Positions 1-7,901 of a stretch of DNA of 15,020 nt are shown piece by piece (position 1 is the stretch's first letter; each line of letters opens with the position of its first letter). The translations under genes were made by a program, and so were the position numbers. Under the pieces are notes generated by a model. It ran no database searches. It had not been told where the DNA came from and worked only from the letters and a program-made list of their open reading frames with translations. This DNA comes from CBINFS01 sp966250015 (GTDB lineage Bacteria; Bacteroidota; Rhodothermia; Rhodothermales; DASSAV01). The stretch lies in assembly GCA_966250015.1 (NCBI GenBank), contig CBINFS010000068.1, forward strand, positions 1 to 15,020. Reading direction: 5' to 3'.

Positions 1-532
1 CAAGGGCGCGCACAGCACTTCACGACCATCAGAACCAGCCAGAAAAGCCGCACTTTGGGAAGATTCCTCACTTTGTTCGGAATGACATGGTTTGAGGTGT
101 TCCGCAAATCCCCCACTTTGTCATCCTGAGGAACGCAGTGACGAAGGATCTTTATGAAACGCGGCTATTGTGAACGGTAGTGCGGGTAGGTCCAGCAACA
201 GGGATCCGTTTGAACCAACCAGTAACGCCGCACTTTGGGAAGATTCCTCGCTGTCGCTCGGAATGACAAGGAGAGAGGCAACGGCAACCATTCGGGCCTA
301 CTGCTACCGCCAGCGCCCCACTCTGTCATCCCGAATCCCGCACAGCGGGTGAGGGATCTTTATGAAACGCGGCTTTCAAGAATGCCAGTCCGGATGCGCG
401 CAGCACGTAGAAACCCTCGTAGCCAACCAGAATGGCCTCACCTCGGGATGATCCCTCCTCACACGTCTGTCGGGATGACGGTATTAGAAGCGGGTGCGCG
501 TGGAGTAACCCGGGTAAAATGTCGTATCACTC
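1..532. repeat. Left flanking array of alternating short palindromic repeats (non-coding)
   Basis: No gene is supported here. The stretch carries five related hairpin elements in alternating orientation: 47-87 (minus), 120-166 (plus), 227-268 (minus), 325-376 (plus) and about 445-479 (minus, degenerate). A plus element begins GTCATCC, has a short variable hairpin arm such as GAATCCCGC/GCGGGTGAG, then GGATCTTTATGAAACGCGGCT. Minus elements read GCCGCACTTTGGGAAGATTCC and end GGAATGACA. The two clearest minus copies start 180 bp apart and the two plus copies 205 bp apart, so the unit is an inverted pair of roughly 200 bp. The small open frames across it are a by-product of the repeats. The last gene of the locus ends at 533; no hairpin with a T-run terminator is visible just beyond its stop. 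Confidence 0.8.
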
Positions 533-1795
533 TCACGGTACCACCGGCTGCGTCCAGGCGGTCTCGTATTCCCCATCGGGTTCGTTGTCCTTCAGACGCG
601 ACGAGACGATCTTGGCTCGGACGTACAGCTCGTCGCCAGTGAAAGTGTACGACGGCGACGTGCCTTCGACCTCTGCGAGGACTTCACCAATCTCGTCGCT
701 GTAGAGGCGCGTCACGGCAGCCTGGTCGGTGCCGCCGGCGATTTCCTGCGGCGGCGTGTACCCGCGCCGGGTGCCGATGAACAGCGTTCTGTAGGTGACG
801 CCTTCTTTCGGGCGAATCTGAACGGTCAGCGTCTGGTCCTGACGAGAGACGTCCTCCAGCTCGACGCCGGTCGCCGCGTAGAAATCGCCCGCTTCAAGCG
901 CTTCGATGAGCGCTTCGGGCGTGAGCGCCGAAGCACGGACCATCACCCAACCGCGGCCGGGATTCGCGAGGTTTGGGCGGGTCTCGTGATAGTTGTGGGC
1001 GTCGTCGGTGGCGAGGCCGTAGAGGATCTCGCCGCCGCGTGCCAGGCGCTCGGTCAGGACGATGTCCCACAGACGGTCCATCCCCGGGCGCTGGTCGTCG
1101 CCGAGATTATGGACGAGCGGGTGGCCGTTGTAGACCTCGAAGAAGCGCTCGCCCTCGACGGCGATCAGGTCCTCGGCGGTGAGCGCCCACATAAAGTTGG
1201 GGTGGTTGATGTGCGGGAACATCGGCCGGCCGGTGCGCTCGCGCTGCTCGAGGACGGCGTCGATGTTGTTCTGGAGCACCTCCTGCACGCTGCCGCCGCC
1301 CTGCGGATCGATCAGCTCGGCAACGTTCGTCGCATTGACGTGGATCGGCTTGTCTTCGAAGTGGTCCGATATCTCCTCGCTGCTGATGATAAGGAAGCGG
1401 CCGGGATCCTCGAAGAGCGTCCGGTACTCTTCGAGCGTCTTCAGACGGACGCGGAGCGTCTCGCCGGAGGCTTCGGAGTCGACCCAGGCGTCGCCGTATT
1501 CTGCGAGGTACTTCTGGTACGCTTCGAAACGCGGGGTGCCCTGAATGACGTCGATCCACTTGTCGCCCACGGCGAGGACGTTGTGGTCCGAGAGGGCGAT
1601 GAAGTCGTACCCATGCCCCTTGTACCATCCGACGATCGACTCGGGGAAGTCGTCGCCGTCGCTCCAGAGCGAGTGGGTGTGCAGGTTGCCCCGGTACCAG
1701 CGCGGGCTCTCGTCGTTCGAGGCCGTCGTGCCGGAAGGCTGACACGCACCGACGGCCAGCGCGACCAGCACCGCCGCGAGGATGATCCGTCTCAT
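533..1795 (-). CDS. PHP-domain (CehA/McbA-like) metal-dependent lipoprotein hydrolase
   Basis: A 420-residue predicted lipoprotein of the PHP metallo-hydrolase superfamily, most of whose members cleave phosphoester bonds with two or three metal ions; its substrate is unknown. I chose the ATG at 1795 because it is followed directly by MRRIILAAVLVALAVGAC, a signal peptide ending in a lipobox with Cys18, and because GGGAG lies five bases upstream. An in-frame GTG at 1834 would put hydrophilic residues before the signal. PHP metal ligands are visible in order: HTHS (His39, His41) with Asp46, SDHN (Asp70, His71), the SSEE pair near 140, His152, HINHP (His195, His198) and TDDAH near 264-267. The C-terminal 120 residues resemble a beta-rich extension. 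It is the last gene of the block, 79 bp after the GH144 gene. In this setting it could remove a phosphate-linked substituent from the glycan, but that is inference. Confidence 0.85.
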   Translation of the reverse strand: MRRIILAAVLVALAVGACQPSGTTASNDESPRWYRGNLHTHSLWSDGDDFPESIVGWYKGHGYDFIALSDHNVLAVGDKWIDVIQGTPRFEAYQKYLAEYGDAWVDSEASGETLRVRLKTLEEYRTLFEDPGRFLIISSEEISDHFEDKPIHVNATNVAELIDPQGGGSVQEVLQNNIDAVLEQRERTGRPMFPHINHPNFMWALTAEDLIAVEGERFFEVYNGHPLVHNLGDDQRPGMDRLWDIVLTERLARGGEILYGLATDDAHNYHETRPNLANPGRGWVMVRASALTPEALIEALEAGDFYAATGVELEDVSRQDQTLTVQIRPKEGVTYRTLFIGTRRGYTPPQEIAGGTDQAAVTRLYSDEIGEVLAEVEGTSPSYTFTGDELYVRAKIVSSRLKDNEPDGEYETAWTQPVVP

Positions 1796-1874
1796 GTTGC
1801 TCCCATCTGTGATTGAAAGTCCGTTTTGCCTCACAGGATACTCCGGGAGCGTGACGGTTTCAAGAGGGCGGCAT

Positions 1875-3311
1875 TCATTCGTACTTGCCTTCGAGCCATC
1901 CGCCGGTGAAGCCGGCGCGACAGAGGCCGGTGACGATGTAGGGGCTCTCGCGCATCTTCTCCCAGATCATCCCGGTGCGGTAGTTCTCGATCATGCAGAT
2001 GATGGGTCCCTGGTCGATCCCCAGGTAATCGACGTCGAACCACCCCTTGCCCGGCACGACGGACCCCTTCAGGTTAGGAACGTCGGTGAAGGTGAAGGTC
2101 GGGTTGAAGGCGTCGCGGAAGCCGTACTCACCGTAGAGGTCGTCGCCGTAGCGCTCGCGCATGGCCTTGAGGGCGGGGATCGTCACCTCTGGAGCGAAGG
2201 GAACGGACCCGCCCACCGCGGTCGGGGCGATGGTGCCGTCGTCGCGGATGTCGCCCGCGCTCGCCCCTCTGGCCCAGTAGGTGTGGAACCTCCGCATCTC
2301 GCCGTCGACCTGCCGCTCGACGCCCGCGGGGCCATCGCTGGCGGTGAGGCCCCATATATCCTCACCGTAATCCTTCCACCGCTGCGGGTTGTCAATGGCA
2401 TAAGCGCGTTGCGAAAGTACGGCCCGGCGTGAGTTCTCGAAGTAGTCGATACCTTTCTCGCGCATGTAGGCGTCCTGAATGCCGCGGAAGTCGATCCACA
2501 GGTGCGCGTACTGGTGGCCGAAGAGTGGACTGAAGTTGACGTGCGGCTGGTCGTAGAACGTGGCCCATTTGTAGGTGGACGTGAACGCCTCCCACGCCGC
2601 AGGATCGACGGGATGCGTCGGCGACGCCAGGCCAAGCACGTAGAGGAACATCGCCTCGTCGTAACCTTCGTACCGAGCCTCACCGTACTCACGCTCGGGG
2701 TACCATGCCATCGTGATCAGCGGCGAGCCGACGTTGAACTTGTCCCACTCGGCGCGCAGGTAAAGCGAGTCCGCGAGGGCGCGGATCTCGGCTTCCACCG
2801 GGTTGTCGGCGTCGAAGTACTGTTGGGCGAAGAGCGCCCCCATCAGAAGAAGGGCGGTGTCGATGGTGGAGAGCTCGACGTCCCGGTAGCGCTCACCGGT
2901 TTGCATGTCGAGGAAGTGGTAAAAGAAGCCCCTGTGGCCCGCTTTACCGGTGGGCTCGGGTCCCTGCGGAGCGTTCCAGAAGAACCGAAGCGTCGTGAGC
3001 GTGCGCGCAGCCGCCTCCTCGCGCGTGACGTAACCGCGCTCGACGCCGACGCCGTACGCCGTCAGGCCGAATCCGACCGCCGCGATGCTCGAAAACGACT
3101 CGGTCGGCCAGCGATCCGGCACGAGGCCGTTCTCCGGGTTTGTCGTCTCCCAGAACCAGCGGAAGGTGCGCTCCTGGACGTCGTCGAGGAAGGCCTCATC
3201 GCTCAGCTCTTCGGCCGGGCTCCCGTCGTCCCCCTCCGTGACGGTCGGGGCGCAACCGCCCGACGCGAACAAGCCGGCGCAAACAAACAGCAGACATGCA
3301 ATCGGTTTCAT
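1875..3311 (-). CDS. GH144/glycoamylase-like lipoprotein, probable endo-beta-1,2-glucanase
   Basis: A 478-residue lipoprotein matching the glycoamylase-like (alpha/alpha)6-barrel family, now CAZy GH144, whose characterised members cut beta-1,2-glucan internally. Family-typical stretches are visible: FRWFWETTNPENGLVPDRW near 50-68, RGFFYHFLD near 127-135, ELSTIDTALLLMGALF near 146-161, YEGYDEAMFLYVLGLASPTH near 214-233, GLTASDGP near 321-328, and GIDQGPI with the N-terminal part of ENYRTGMIW near 431-450. The acidic residues in STIDT and GYDEAM are candidates for the active site. The signal peptide ends SGGC (Cys20), a slightly unusual lipobox. The ATG at 3311 lies seven bases from GGAGG; a GTG at 3314 is the weaker start. 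It sits 34 bp after the sulfatase gene, so the two are probably co-transcribed. Older annotations would call it a glucoamylase family protein; beta-1,2 specificity is inferred from the family and from the GH3 gene nearby. Confidence 0.85.
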   Translation of the reverse strand: MKPIACLLFVCAGLFASGGCAPTVTEGDDGSPAEELSDEAFLDDVQERTFRWFWETTNPENGLVPDRWPTESFSSIAAVGFGLTAYGVGVERGYVTREEAAARTLTTLRFFWNAPQGPEPTGKAGHRGFFYHFLDMQTGERYRDVELSTIDTALLLMGALFAQQYFDADNPVEAEIRALADSLYLRAEWDKFNVGSPLITMAWYPEREYGEARYEGYDEAMFLYVLGLASPTHPVDPAAWEAFTSTYKWATFYDQPHVNFSPLFGHQYAHLWIDFRGIQDAYMREKGIDYFENSRRAVLSQRAYAIDNPQRWKDYGEDIWGLTASDGPAGVERQVDGEMRRFHTYWARGASAGDIRDDGTIAPTAVGGSVPFAPEVTIPALKAMRERYGDDLYGEYGFRDAFNPTFTFTDVPNLKGSVVPGKGWFDVDYLGIDQGPIICMIENYRTGMIWEKMRESPYIVTGLCRAGFTGGWLEGKYE

Positions 3312-3345
3312 CACGCTTCCTCCCTACTGGTTTTTTTGGCGGCGG

Positions 3346-4800
3346 TCAGTCCTGAAGCCGCTCGTTCGCCTGGAAGTATGGGGGCACCTTGAGCGGGATC
3401 TGCATGCCGCCGGTCGATTGCAGCAGCTCCCACAGCCTGTCGCGCCGCGCGCGAATCTCCTGCTGAAGCGCCGGGACGTCGATCAGGTTGACGCGTTCCC
3501 GGGGGTCAGCCTGGAGGTCGTAGAACTCCATTCGGTCCCAGATGCCGTGGTAATAGATGTACTTGTACCGGTCGTCGCGCAGGGCAAACACGGTGGGCGT
3601 GTGGGGAAAGGCGTGCTCCCAGTAGTACTCGTAGAGCAGCTCGCTATCCCAGGTGTCGGGCGGGTCAGTGAAGAGGGAGAGGATCGAGCGGCCGTCGATC
3701 ACGTGGTCGCCGGGCATCGACGCACGGGCGATCTCAAGAAAAGTGGGGGCAAGGTCGATGTTGCGCACGAGCTGCGAGATCTTCGTCCCCGGTGCAATGA
3801 ACCCGGGTGCCCACGCGAGCATCGGCACACGGATCGACTCCTCGTACGCCTGCCGCTTGTCTATCAACCCGTGCTCGCCCATCATGAACCCGTTGTCGCC
3901 CATGTAAATGACCAGCGTATTCCGGGCGAGACCGGTCGAGTCGAGGTAGCTCAGGATGCGCCCGATGCCTTCGTCCACGGCGAGCAGCGTCTCGAGGTAT
4001 CGCCGATAAAACGTGTCGAAGTCGAACTGGCCGTGGTACGCGTAATCCACCCCATGCCAGCCGTATCGCTGGGCGCGCACCCAGTCCGGCTTGCCCCGGT
4101 AGTTCGACTCGGTGTTCGCCATCGTCGGGGGGTACGGGATCGGTTTGTCTGCGTACACGCCCCGGTGGCGCGGCGCGGGCTCGAACTCGGCGTGGACGGC
4201 CTTGTGCGAAAGGTAGACGAAGAACGGCTCGTCGCCGCTCTGCCGGCGGTGGTTCTCGAGCCATTCGAGCGTCATGTCGGTTAGGAGGTCGGTGATGTAG
4301 CCCTCGTGCCGGCCGCGCTCGCCGTTGACGTTGAGCATGGGGTTGTAGTAGACGCCCTGCCCTTCGAAGCTGACCCAATGGTCGAACCCCGGCTGCGGGC
4401 TGTCGTCGTCCTCACCCATGTGCCACTTGCCGAAGTAGGCGGTGCGATAGCCTGCGTCTTGAAGCGCCTGAGGGAAGAAGCGCGTACCCGGCGGGATCGG
4501 GCTCGTGTTGTCGACGATCTGGTGGCGGTGGGCGTACTGTCCTGTCAGGATCGATGCGCGGCTCGGCGAGCAGAGCGACGTGGTGACGAAGGCGTTTACG
4601 ATGTGCGCCCCCTCGGCCGCCATGCGGTCGAGCGAGGGCGTCTCGAGCCAGTCCGGCGCCCCCTCCATGAACCCCATGAAGTCGTACCGGTGGTCGTCGC
4701 TGAGGATGAAGATCACGTTCTGCGGCACGTCCTGCGCCCCCGCACTCCCCGCCATCGCCACCCCCAACACCACCATTGCGAGTTTTGTCAGGAGATTCAT
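3346..4800 (-). CDS. Secreted family S1 (formylglycine-dependent) sulfatase
   Basis: A 484-residue arylsulfatase-type enzyme that hydrolyses sulfate esters, probably on a carbohydrate and in the periplasm or outside. The N-terminus is a signal peptide ending GSAGAQ. The maturation motif CSPSR with ASILTG starts at Cys77, the residue converted to formylglycine; metal ligands Asp35 and Asp36 (SDDH) and Asp302-Asn303 (MGDNG) are present, as are Lys125 and His127 in GKWHMG and the SHK motif near 198-200. Length is normal for S1. The style (HRHQIVDN after the active site, a long MGDNGFMMGEHGLIDKR segment) recalls carbohydrate sulfatases of the N-acetylglucosamine-6-sulfatase/iduronate-sulfatase group, but I cannot assign a subfamily or substrate. 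No formylglycine-generating or anSME maturase is in the window, so one must be encoded elsewhere. It starts a tight block with the GH144 and PHP genes. No good Shine-Dalgarno site precedes the ATG. Confidence 0.93.
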   Translation of the reverse strand: MNLLTKLAMVVLGVAMAGSAGAQDVPQNVIFILSDDHRYDFMGFMEGAPDWLETPSLDRMAAEGAHIVNAFVTTSLCSPSRASILTGQYAHRHQIVDNTSPIPPGTRFFPQALQDAGYRTAYFGKWHMGEDDDSPQPGFDHWVSFEGQGVYYNPMLNVNGERGRHEGYITDLLTDMTLEWLENHRRQSGDEPFFVYLSHKAVHAEFEPAPRHRGVYADKPIPYPPTMANTESNYRGKPDWVRAQRYGWHGVDYAYHGQFDFDTFYRRYLETLLAVDEGIGRILSYLDSTGLARNTLVIYMGDNGFMMGEHGLIDKRQAYEESIRVPMLAWAPGFIAPGTKISQLVRNIDLAPTFLEIARASMPGDHVIDGRSILSLFTDPPDTWDSELLYEYYWEHAFPHTPTVFALRDDRYKYIYYHGIWDRMEFYDLQADPRERVNLIDVPALQQEIRARRDRLWELLQSTGGMQIPLKVPPYFQANERLQD

Positions 4801-4807
4801 GGGTCTG

Positions 4808-4827
4808 TTATTCGGTTTTATTGACGT
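4808..4827 (-). promoter_or_regulatory. AT-rich motif just upstream of the sulfatase start, shared with the GH3 gene
   Basis: Read on the coding strand this is ACGTCAATAAAACCGAATAA, about eight bases before the ATG. Almost the same string, ACGATCAGTAAAACGAATA, ends three bases before the GH3 ATG. The two differ by one substitution and two single-base indels. Both genes follow a repeat-filled gap and both lack a clear Shine-Dalgarno site, so the motif may be a shared promoter, operator or translation signal. Its role is unknown. Confidence 0.35.
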
Positions 4828-4869
4828 TTCAGAGTTACCGCTTCGTCCTTAGCCATTTTATCTTACGTA

Positions 4870-4987
4870 GCCGTCGAATGGATTTACTACGTCAGTCGCT
4901 CCGCTCTTTTCGGCTCAAATCCGGAACGACATTTTAAATAAGGTATTATGCTGATAAATAGCAGCTCTTTTGTATCACAAATACCTT
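4870..4987. repeat. Degenerate copy of the intergenic GTCATCCCGG-type repeat (right half and tail)
   Basis: A partial copy of the repeat that follows at 4998. It keeps GCCGTCGAATGGATT, then an inserted stretch of about 35 bp, then TCCGGAACGAC and the AT-rich tail. The tail has the perfect inverted octamer AAGGTATT (4940-4947) and AATACCTT (4980-4987). It lies between the GH3 and sulfatase genes; nothing else was recognised in the gap except this copy, the next one, and the motif before the sulfatase gene. Confidence 0.65.
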
Positions 4988-4997
4988 AACCAATCAC

Positions 4998-5157
4998 GTC
5001 ATCCCGGCCTCCGAGCCGGGTTCCATACAACGGTTCTGCCAGGCAGTACGAATCTGCCTCACGCGGCCGTCGATTGGATTCCGGATCAAGACCGGAATGA
5101 CGTTTTTATTAAGGGATTAGGCAATAAATAACTCTTGCTATCGAGTCACAAATACCT
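4998..5157. repeat. Intergenic inverted-pair repeat, copy between GH3 and sulfatase
   Basis: Two hairpins face each other: GTCATCCCGG-CCTCCGAG-CCGGG at 4998-5020 and TTCCGG-ATCAAGA-CCGGAA at 5079-5098. The outer ends, GTCATCCCGG and CCGGAATGAC (ending at 5101), are themselves near inverted repeats, so the roughly 104-bp unit can fold as one long hairpin. An AT-rich tail (ATTAAGGGATTAGGCAATAA, then CACAAATACCT) continues to about 5157. The architecture is like a REP doublet (REPIN/BIME). It starts shortly downstream of the GH3 stop and may act as a transcription-pausing or mRNA-stabilising structure; that is inference. Confidence 0.75.
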
Positions 5158-5175
5158 CTGTAAAAACGTAATTCC

Positions 5176-7491
5176 TCACTCCTCCACCCGCATCGTCTCA
5201 CCGGTCACCTCGAAGCGGACGGACTGAACGTCGCGGGAGCTGGAGCCGACGTAGACAGTGAACCAGCCGGGTTCGACGATCCAGCCGCCGTCGGGACCCC
5301 AGAACTTGAGGTCGTTGGGGCCAAGCGTGAAGGTGACGGTGCGCGTTTCGCCGGGGGCGAGCGTGATGCGCTCAAAGGCCTTCAGCTCCATGAGCGGGCG
5401 CGTCATCGACGCCACCTCGTCGCGGACGTACGCCTGCACCACCTCGACGCCGGGACGGTCACTCGTATTCGTCACATCGACGCTCACCTCAACCGTTCCA
5501 CCCTGCGCCACCGACGTCGCGGAAAGGTGGGGCTCGCTGTAAGTGAACCTCGAGTAGCTCAGGCCGTGGCCGAAGGGATAGAGCGCCTCGACGGGCACGT
5601 CGACGTAACGCGAGACGTACTTGTCGTGGGCGCCGGGGGCGTCGTGCGGCCGGCCGGTTGGACGGCGATTGTAGTACATCGGCTCCTGGCCCGTGACGTA
5701 CGGGAACGAGACCGGCAGCTTGCCGGAAGGGTTGTAGTCGCCAAAGAGCACGTCGGCGACGGCAGGCCCCATCTCGTTGCCGAGGTGCCAGGTTTCGAGG
5801 ATCGCCGGGGCGATCTCGTCGAGCTCTCCGAGGGCAAGGGGGCGGCCGTTGGTCAAAACCACGGCAACCGGCTTGTCCCCAGCCGCCTCGATCACGCGAC
5901 GGGCAAGCTCGAGCTGCGCTCCGGGCAGATCGATTTCGGCGCGGCTGGCCGCCTCACCAGTTAGCTCCCGGTGCTCCCCGAGCACGAGCACGACGGCGTC
6001 GGCCTCCGTGGCGAGCCGGACAGCCTCGTCGTGGCCCGACGTGTCCTCGCTGAGCATGGCTGCCACAACCTCGTGGAAGCCGCCGCGCGCCTCGGGATAA
6101 CCGGGCGCGTACGTCACCTCGGCGTTCGGCAGCGCCTCGCGAATGGCGGGCAGGATCGGGATGGTCTCCTCGGGACGTCCGATTGCGGCCCAGGAGCCTA
6201 AAGCCGAGACGGAATCCGCCGCCAGGGCGCCGATGACCGCCACCCTGCCGAGGTCCTTCGAGAGCGGCAGCACGTTCCCTTCGTTCTTCAGAAGCACGAT
6301 CGACTGCCGGGCCATTTCGCGGGCAAACGCCACGTGCTCCGGCGCCCGGATCACGGCAGCCTCCTTCTCAGGGCTCCCGTACCGGTACGGATCGTCGAAC
6401 AGCCCGGCGCGGTACTTGTATCGGAGCACGCGCCTGACGGCTTCGTCCACCACCTCCATCGGCAGCACGCCCGACTCGACCAGCGGCGGCAGGTTCCGTA
6501 TGTAGATACCGTCGACCATGCTCATATCGACGCCGGCGGTCAGGGCGAGGCGGCCGGCATCGGCGCTGTCGGCGGCCACACCGTGATGAAGCAGCTCCCA
6601 TACGGCCGTGTAATCGGCCACGACGAAGCCGTCGAAGCCCCACTCCCCTCTCAGCAGATCGGTCATGAGCCAGTGATTGGCCGTCGACGGCACACCGCCG
6701 ATCTCGTTGAAGGACGACATCAGGGTCGCCACGCCGGCGTCGACGGCGGCCTTGAACGGCGGCAGGTACGTCTCGCGCATCGTGCGGTCGTTGGCTTCGA
6801 CGATGTTGTAGTCGCGACCGGCCTCCGCCCCGCCGTAGGCGGCGAAGTGCTTGGCCGTGGCGAGGATGGTCGTGTCGGCGCTGAGATCCGTCCCCTGGAA
6901 GCCGCGGACACGCGCGATGGCCATCACGCTGCCCAGGTAAGGATCCTCACCGCTTCCCTCGACGATGCGCCCCCAACGGGCGTCACGCGCGACGTCGACC
7001 ATCGGCGCAAACGTCCAGTGCAGGCCCGATGCCGCCGCCTCCCGGGCAGCAATACGCGCGGCGTGCTCGACGGCCTCCGGATTCCACGACGCCGCCTCGG
7101 CCAGCGGCACCGGGAAGATCGTCCGGAGCCCGTGAATGACGTCGTGCCCGAAGATCAACGGAATGCCCAGTCGCGACTCCTCGACGGCGATCCGTTGAAT
7201 GCGGTGCGTCGCCTCGGCGCCGACGACGTTGAGGAACGACCCGACCGCCCCGGCCCGGATCGCCTCCTCTCCTGCCTGCTGCACGGTGGGACCGGTGACG
7301 TCGACGTAGCCGGTGTACTGCGTGAGCTGGCCCAGCTTCTCCTCCACCGTCATCTGGGCGAGGAGCGAATCGATGAACGCCTCTTCTGAACGTCCCTGAG
7401 CCGCCGCAAGCTGCACGGCGACGAATAGAATACAGAACGCGACAGGCGCAGTTCGCGCCGCCCGTCCGGCAAACTTTCCGAGTTGTACCAT
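5176..7491 (-). CDS. bglX-like: Secreted glycoside hydrolase family 3 beta-glucosidase (BglX-like)
   Basis: A 771-residue exported GH3 enzyme that releases terminal beta-glucosyl residues from oligosaccharides. A signal peptide (hydrophobic core near 15-30, ending LAAAQ) is followed by the N-terminal barrel: MTVEEKLGQL at 47-56, the substrate-binding KHF (214-216) in ATAKHFAAYG, and GFDGFVVADYTAVWEL with nucleophile Asp293. The second domain carries LLKNEGNVLPL (400-410) and GEHRELTGEAASR, where Glu513 is the likely acid/base. A fibronectin-III-like C-terminal domain holds YPFGHGLSYSRFTY (638-651) and ends near residue 760. Domain order and length match periplasmic BglX. The known Bacteroides GH3 enzyme encoded beside a GH144 gene prefers beta-1,2-gluco-oligosaccharides, a plausible role here. 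It is isolated by 671 bp from SusD and 375 bp from the sulfatase, so it probably has its own promoter. The ATG at 7491 has no obvious Shine-Dalgarno site. Confidence 0.95.
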   Translation of the reverse strand: MVQLGKFAGRAARTAPVAFCILFVAVQLAAAQGRSEEAFIDSLLAQMTVEEKLGQLTQYTGYVDVTGPTVQQAGEEAIRAGAVGSFLNVVGAEATHRIQRIAVEESRLGIPLIFGHDVIHGLRTIFPVPLAEAASWNPEAVEHAARIAAREAAASGLHWTFAPMVDVARDARWGRIVEGSGEDPYLGSVMAIARVRGFQGTDLSADTTILATAKHFAAYGGAEAGRDYNIVEANDRTMRETYLPPFKAAVDAGVATLMSSFNEIGGVPSTANHWLMTDLLRGEWGFDGFVVADYTAVWELLHHGVAADSADAGRLALTAGVDMSMVDGIYIRNLPPLVESGVLPMEVVDEAVRRVLRYKYRAGLFDDPYRYGSPEKEAAVIRAPEHVAFAREMARQSIVLLKNEGNVLPLSKDLGRVAVIGALAADSVSALGSWAAIGRPEETIPILPAIREALPNAEVTYAPGYPEARGGFHEVVAAMLSEDTSGHDEAVRLATEADAVVLVLGEHRELTGEAASRAEIDLPGAQLELARRVIEAAGDKPVAVVLTNGRPLALGELDEIAPAILETWHLGNEMGPAVADVLFGDYNPSGKLPVSFPYVTGQEPMYYNRRPTGRPHDAPGAHDKYVSRYVDVPVEALYPFGHGLSYSRFTYSEPHLSATSVAQGGTVEVSVDVTNTSDRPGVEVVQAYVRDEVASMTRPLMELKAFERITLAPGETRTVTFTLGPNDLKFWGPDGGWIVEPGWFTVYVGSSSRDVQSVRFEVTGETMRVEE

Positions 7492-7494
7492 GGC

Positions 7495-7513
7495 TATTCG
7501 TTTTACTGATCGT
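7495..7513 (-). promoter_or_regulatory. AT-rich motif just upstream of the GH3 start, shared with the sulfatase gene
   Basis: Coding-strand ACGATCAGTAAAACGAATA, ending three bases from the ATG. It aligns to the string before the sulfatase start with one substitution and two single-base gaps. A weaker likeness, AACGAAT, also occurs about 20 bases before the SusC start. Function not known; candidate shared control site. Confidence 0.35.
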
Positions 7514-7516
7514 GGG

Positions 7517-7648
7517 ACCGCCCGCGGTTCAGGCCTTTCCGTGGGCGGTTTACTCCGGGCGCTGCATCACTTGCCCTTTACGGGCAACTGCAGGGATCCC
7601 GGCGTCCGGCCTACGCACAATCCTCGCCTGTCCCCGCACTGCTGCGGG
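7517..7648. other. Cluster of three GC-rich hairpins in the GH3 upstream region
   Basis: Three inverted repeats lie in the leader of the GH3 gene. One is ACCGCCCGCGG (7517-7527) with CCGTGGGCGGT (7539-7549), 10 of 11 bases paired. The second is TTGCCC-TTTAC-GGGCAA (7571-7587). The third is CCCGCA-CTGC-TGCGGG (7633-7648). None is followed by a T-run in the direction of the operon, so they are not simple terminators. They could be a structured 5' leader, or degraded repeat copies. I did not recognise a riboswitch class. Confidence 0.4.
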
Positions 7649-7730
7649 ATATATGGGTTTAGTATTGTTTGTTCTTGTTTTTGTGTAGGTATTGCACTGC
7701 GCTTTTCTTTACCGCCTTTTTTAACACTAC

Positions 7731-7860
7731 GTCATCCCGGCCCCCGAGCCGGGATCTATTTGTGACGCATTCTCGGGCTTACACGATTCTGCCTCGCGTG
7801 TCCGTTTCCTGGATTCCCGCTTTCGCGGGAATGACTTATTTCTATTAAGTATAAGTATAT
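7731..7860. repeat. Intergenic inverted-pair repeat, GH3-proximal copy between SusD and GH3
   Basis: Hairpin GTCATCCCGG-CCCCCGAG-CCGGGAT at 7731-7755 faces hairpin ATTCCCGC-TTT-GCGGGAAT at 7813-7832, closing with GGGAATGAC at 7835. The middle keeps GATTCTGCCTCGCGTG, also seen in the sibling copies. The AT-rich tail is short and altered (ATTAAGTATAAGTATAT). The two arms differ in stem sequence, as if two common palindromes were paired. Confidence 0.75.
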
Positions 7861-7901
7861 CCTGGCGCAACCATTTCACTCACCCACTCCCCTCTCTCCT
7901 T

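Noticed and set aside
1..480. Possible CRISPR array
   Set aside because: The repeats alternate in orientation, vary in sequence and are not separated by unique spacers of constant length; no cas genes are present.
235..642. Plus-strand open frame across the left flank
   Set aside because: It is built from the interspersed palindromic repeats and runs into the antisense of the PHP gene end. Similar small frames at 14509-14883 are also repeat translations.
7588..7650. Resemblance to a cobalamin riboswitch core on the plus strand (ATCCTCGCCTGTCCCCGCAC)
   Set aside because: Only a short stretch resembles the core, the pairing arms are missing and no plus-strand gene follows.
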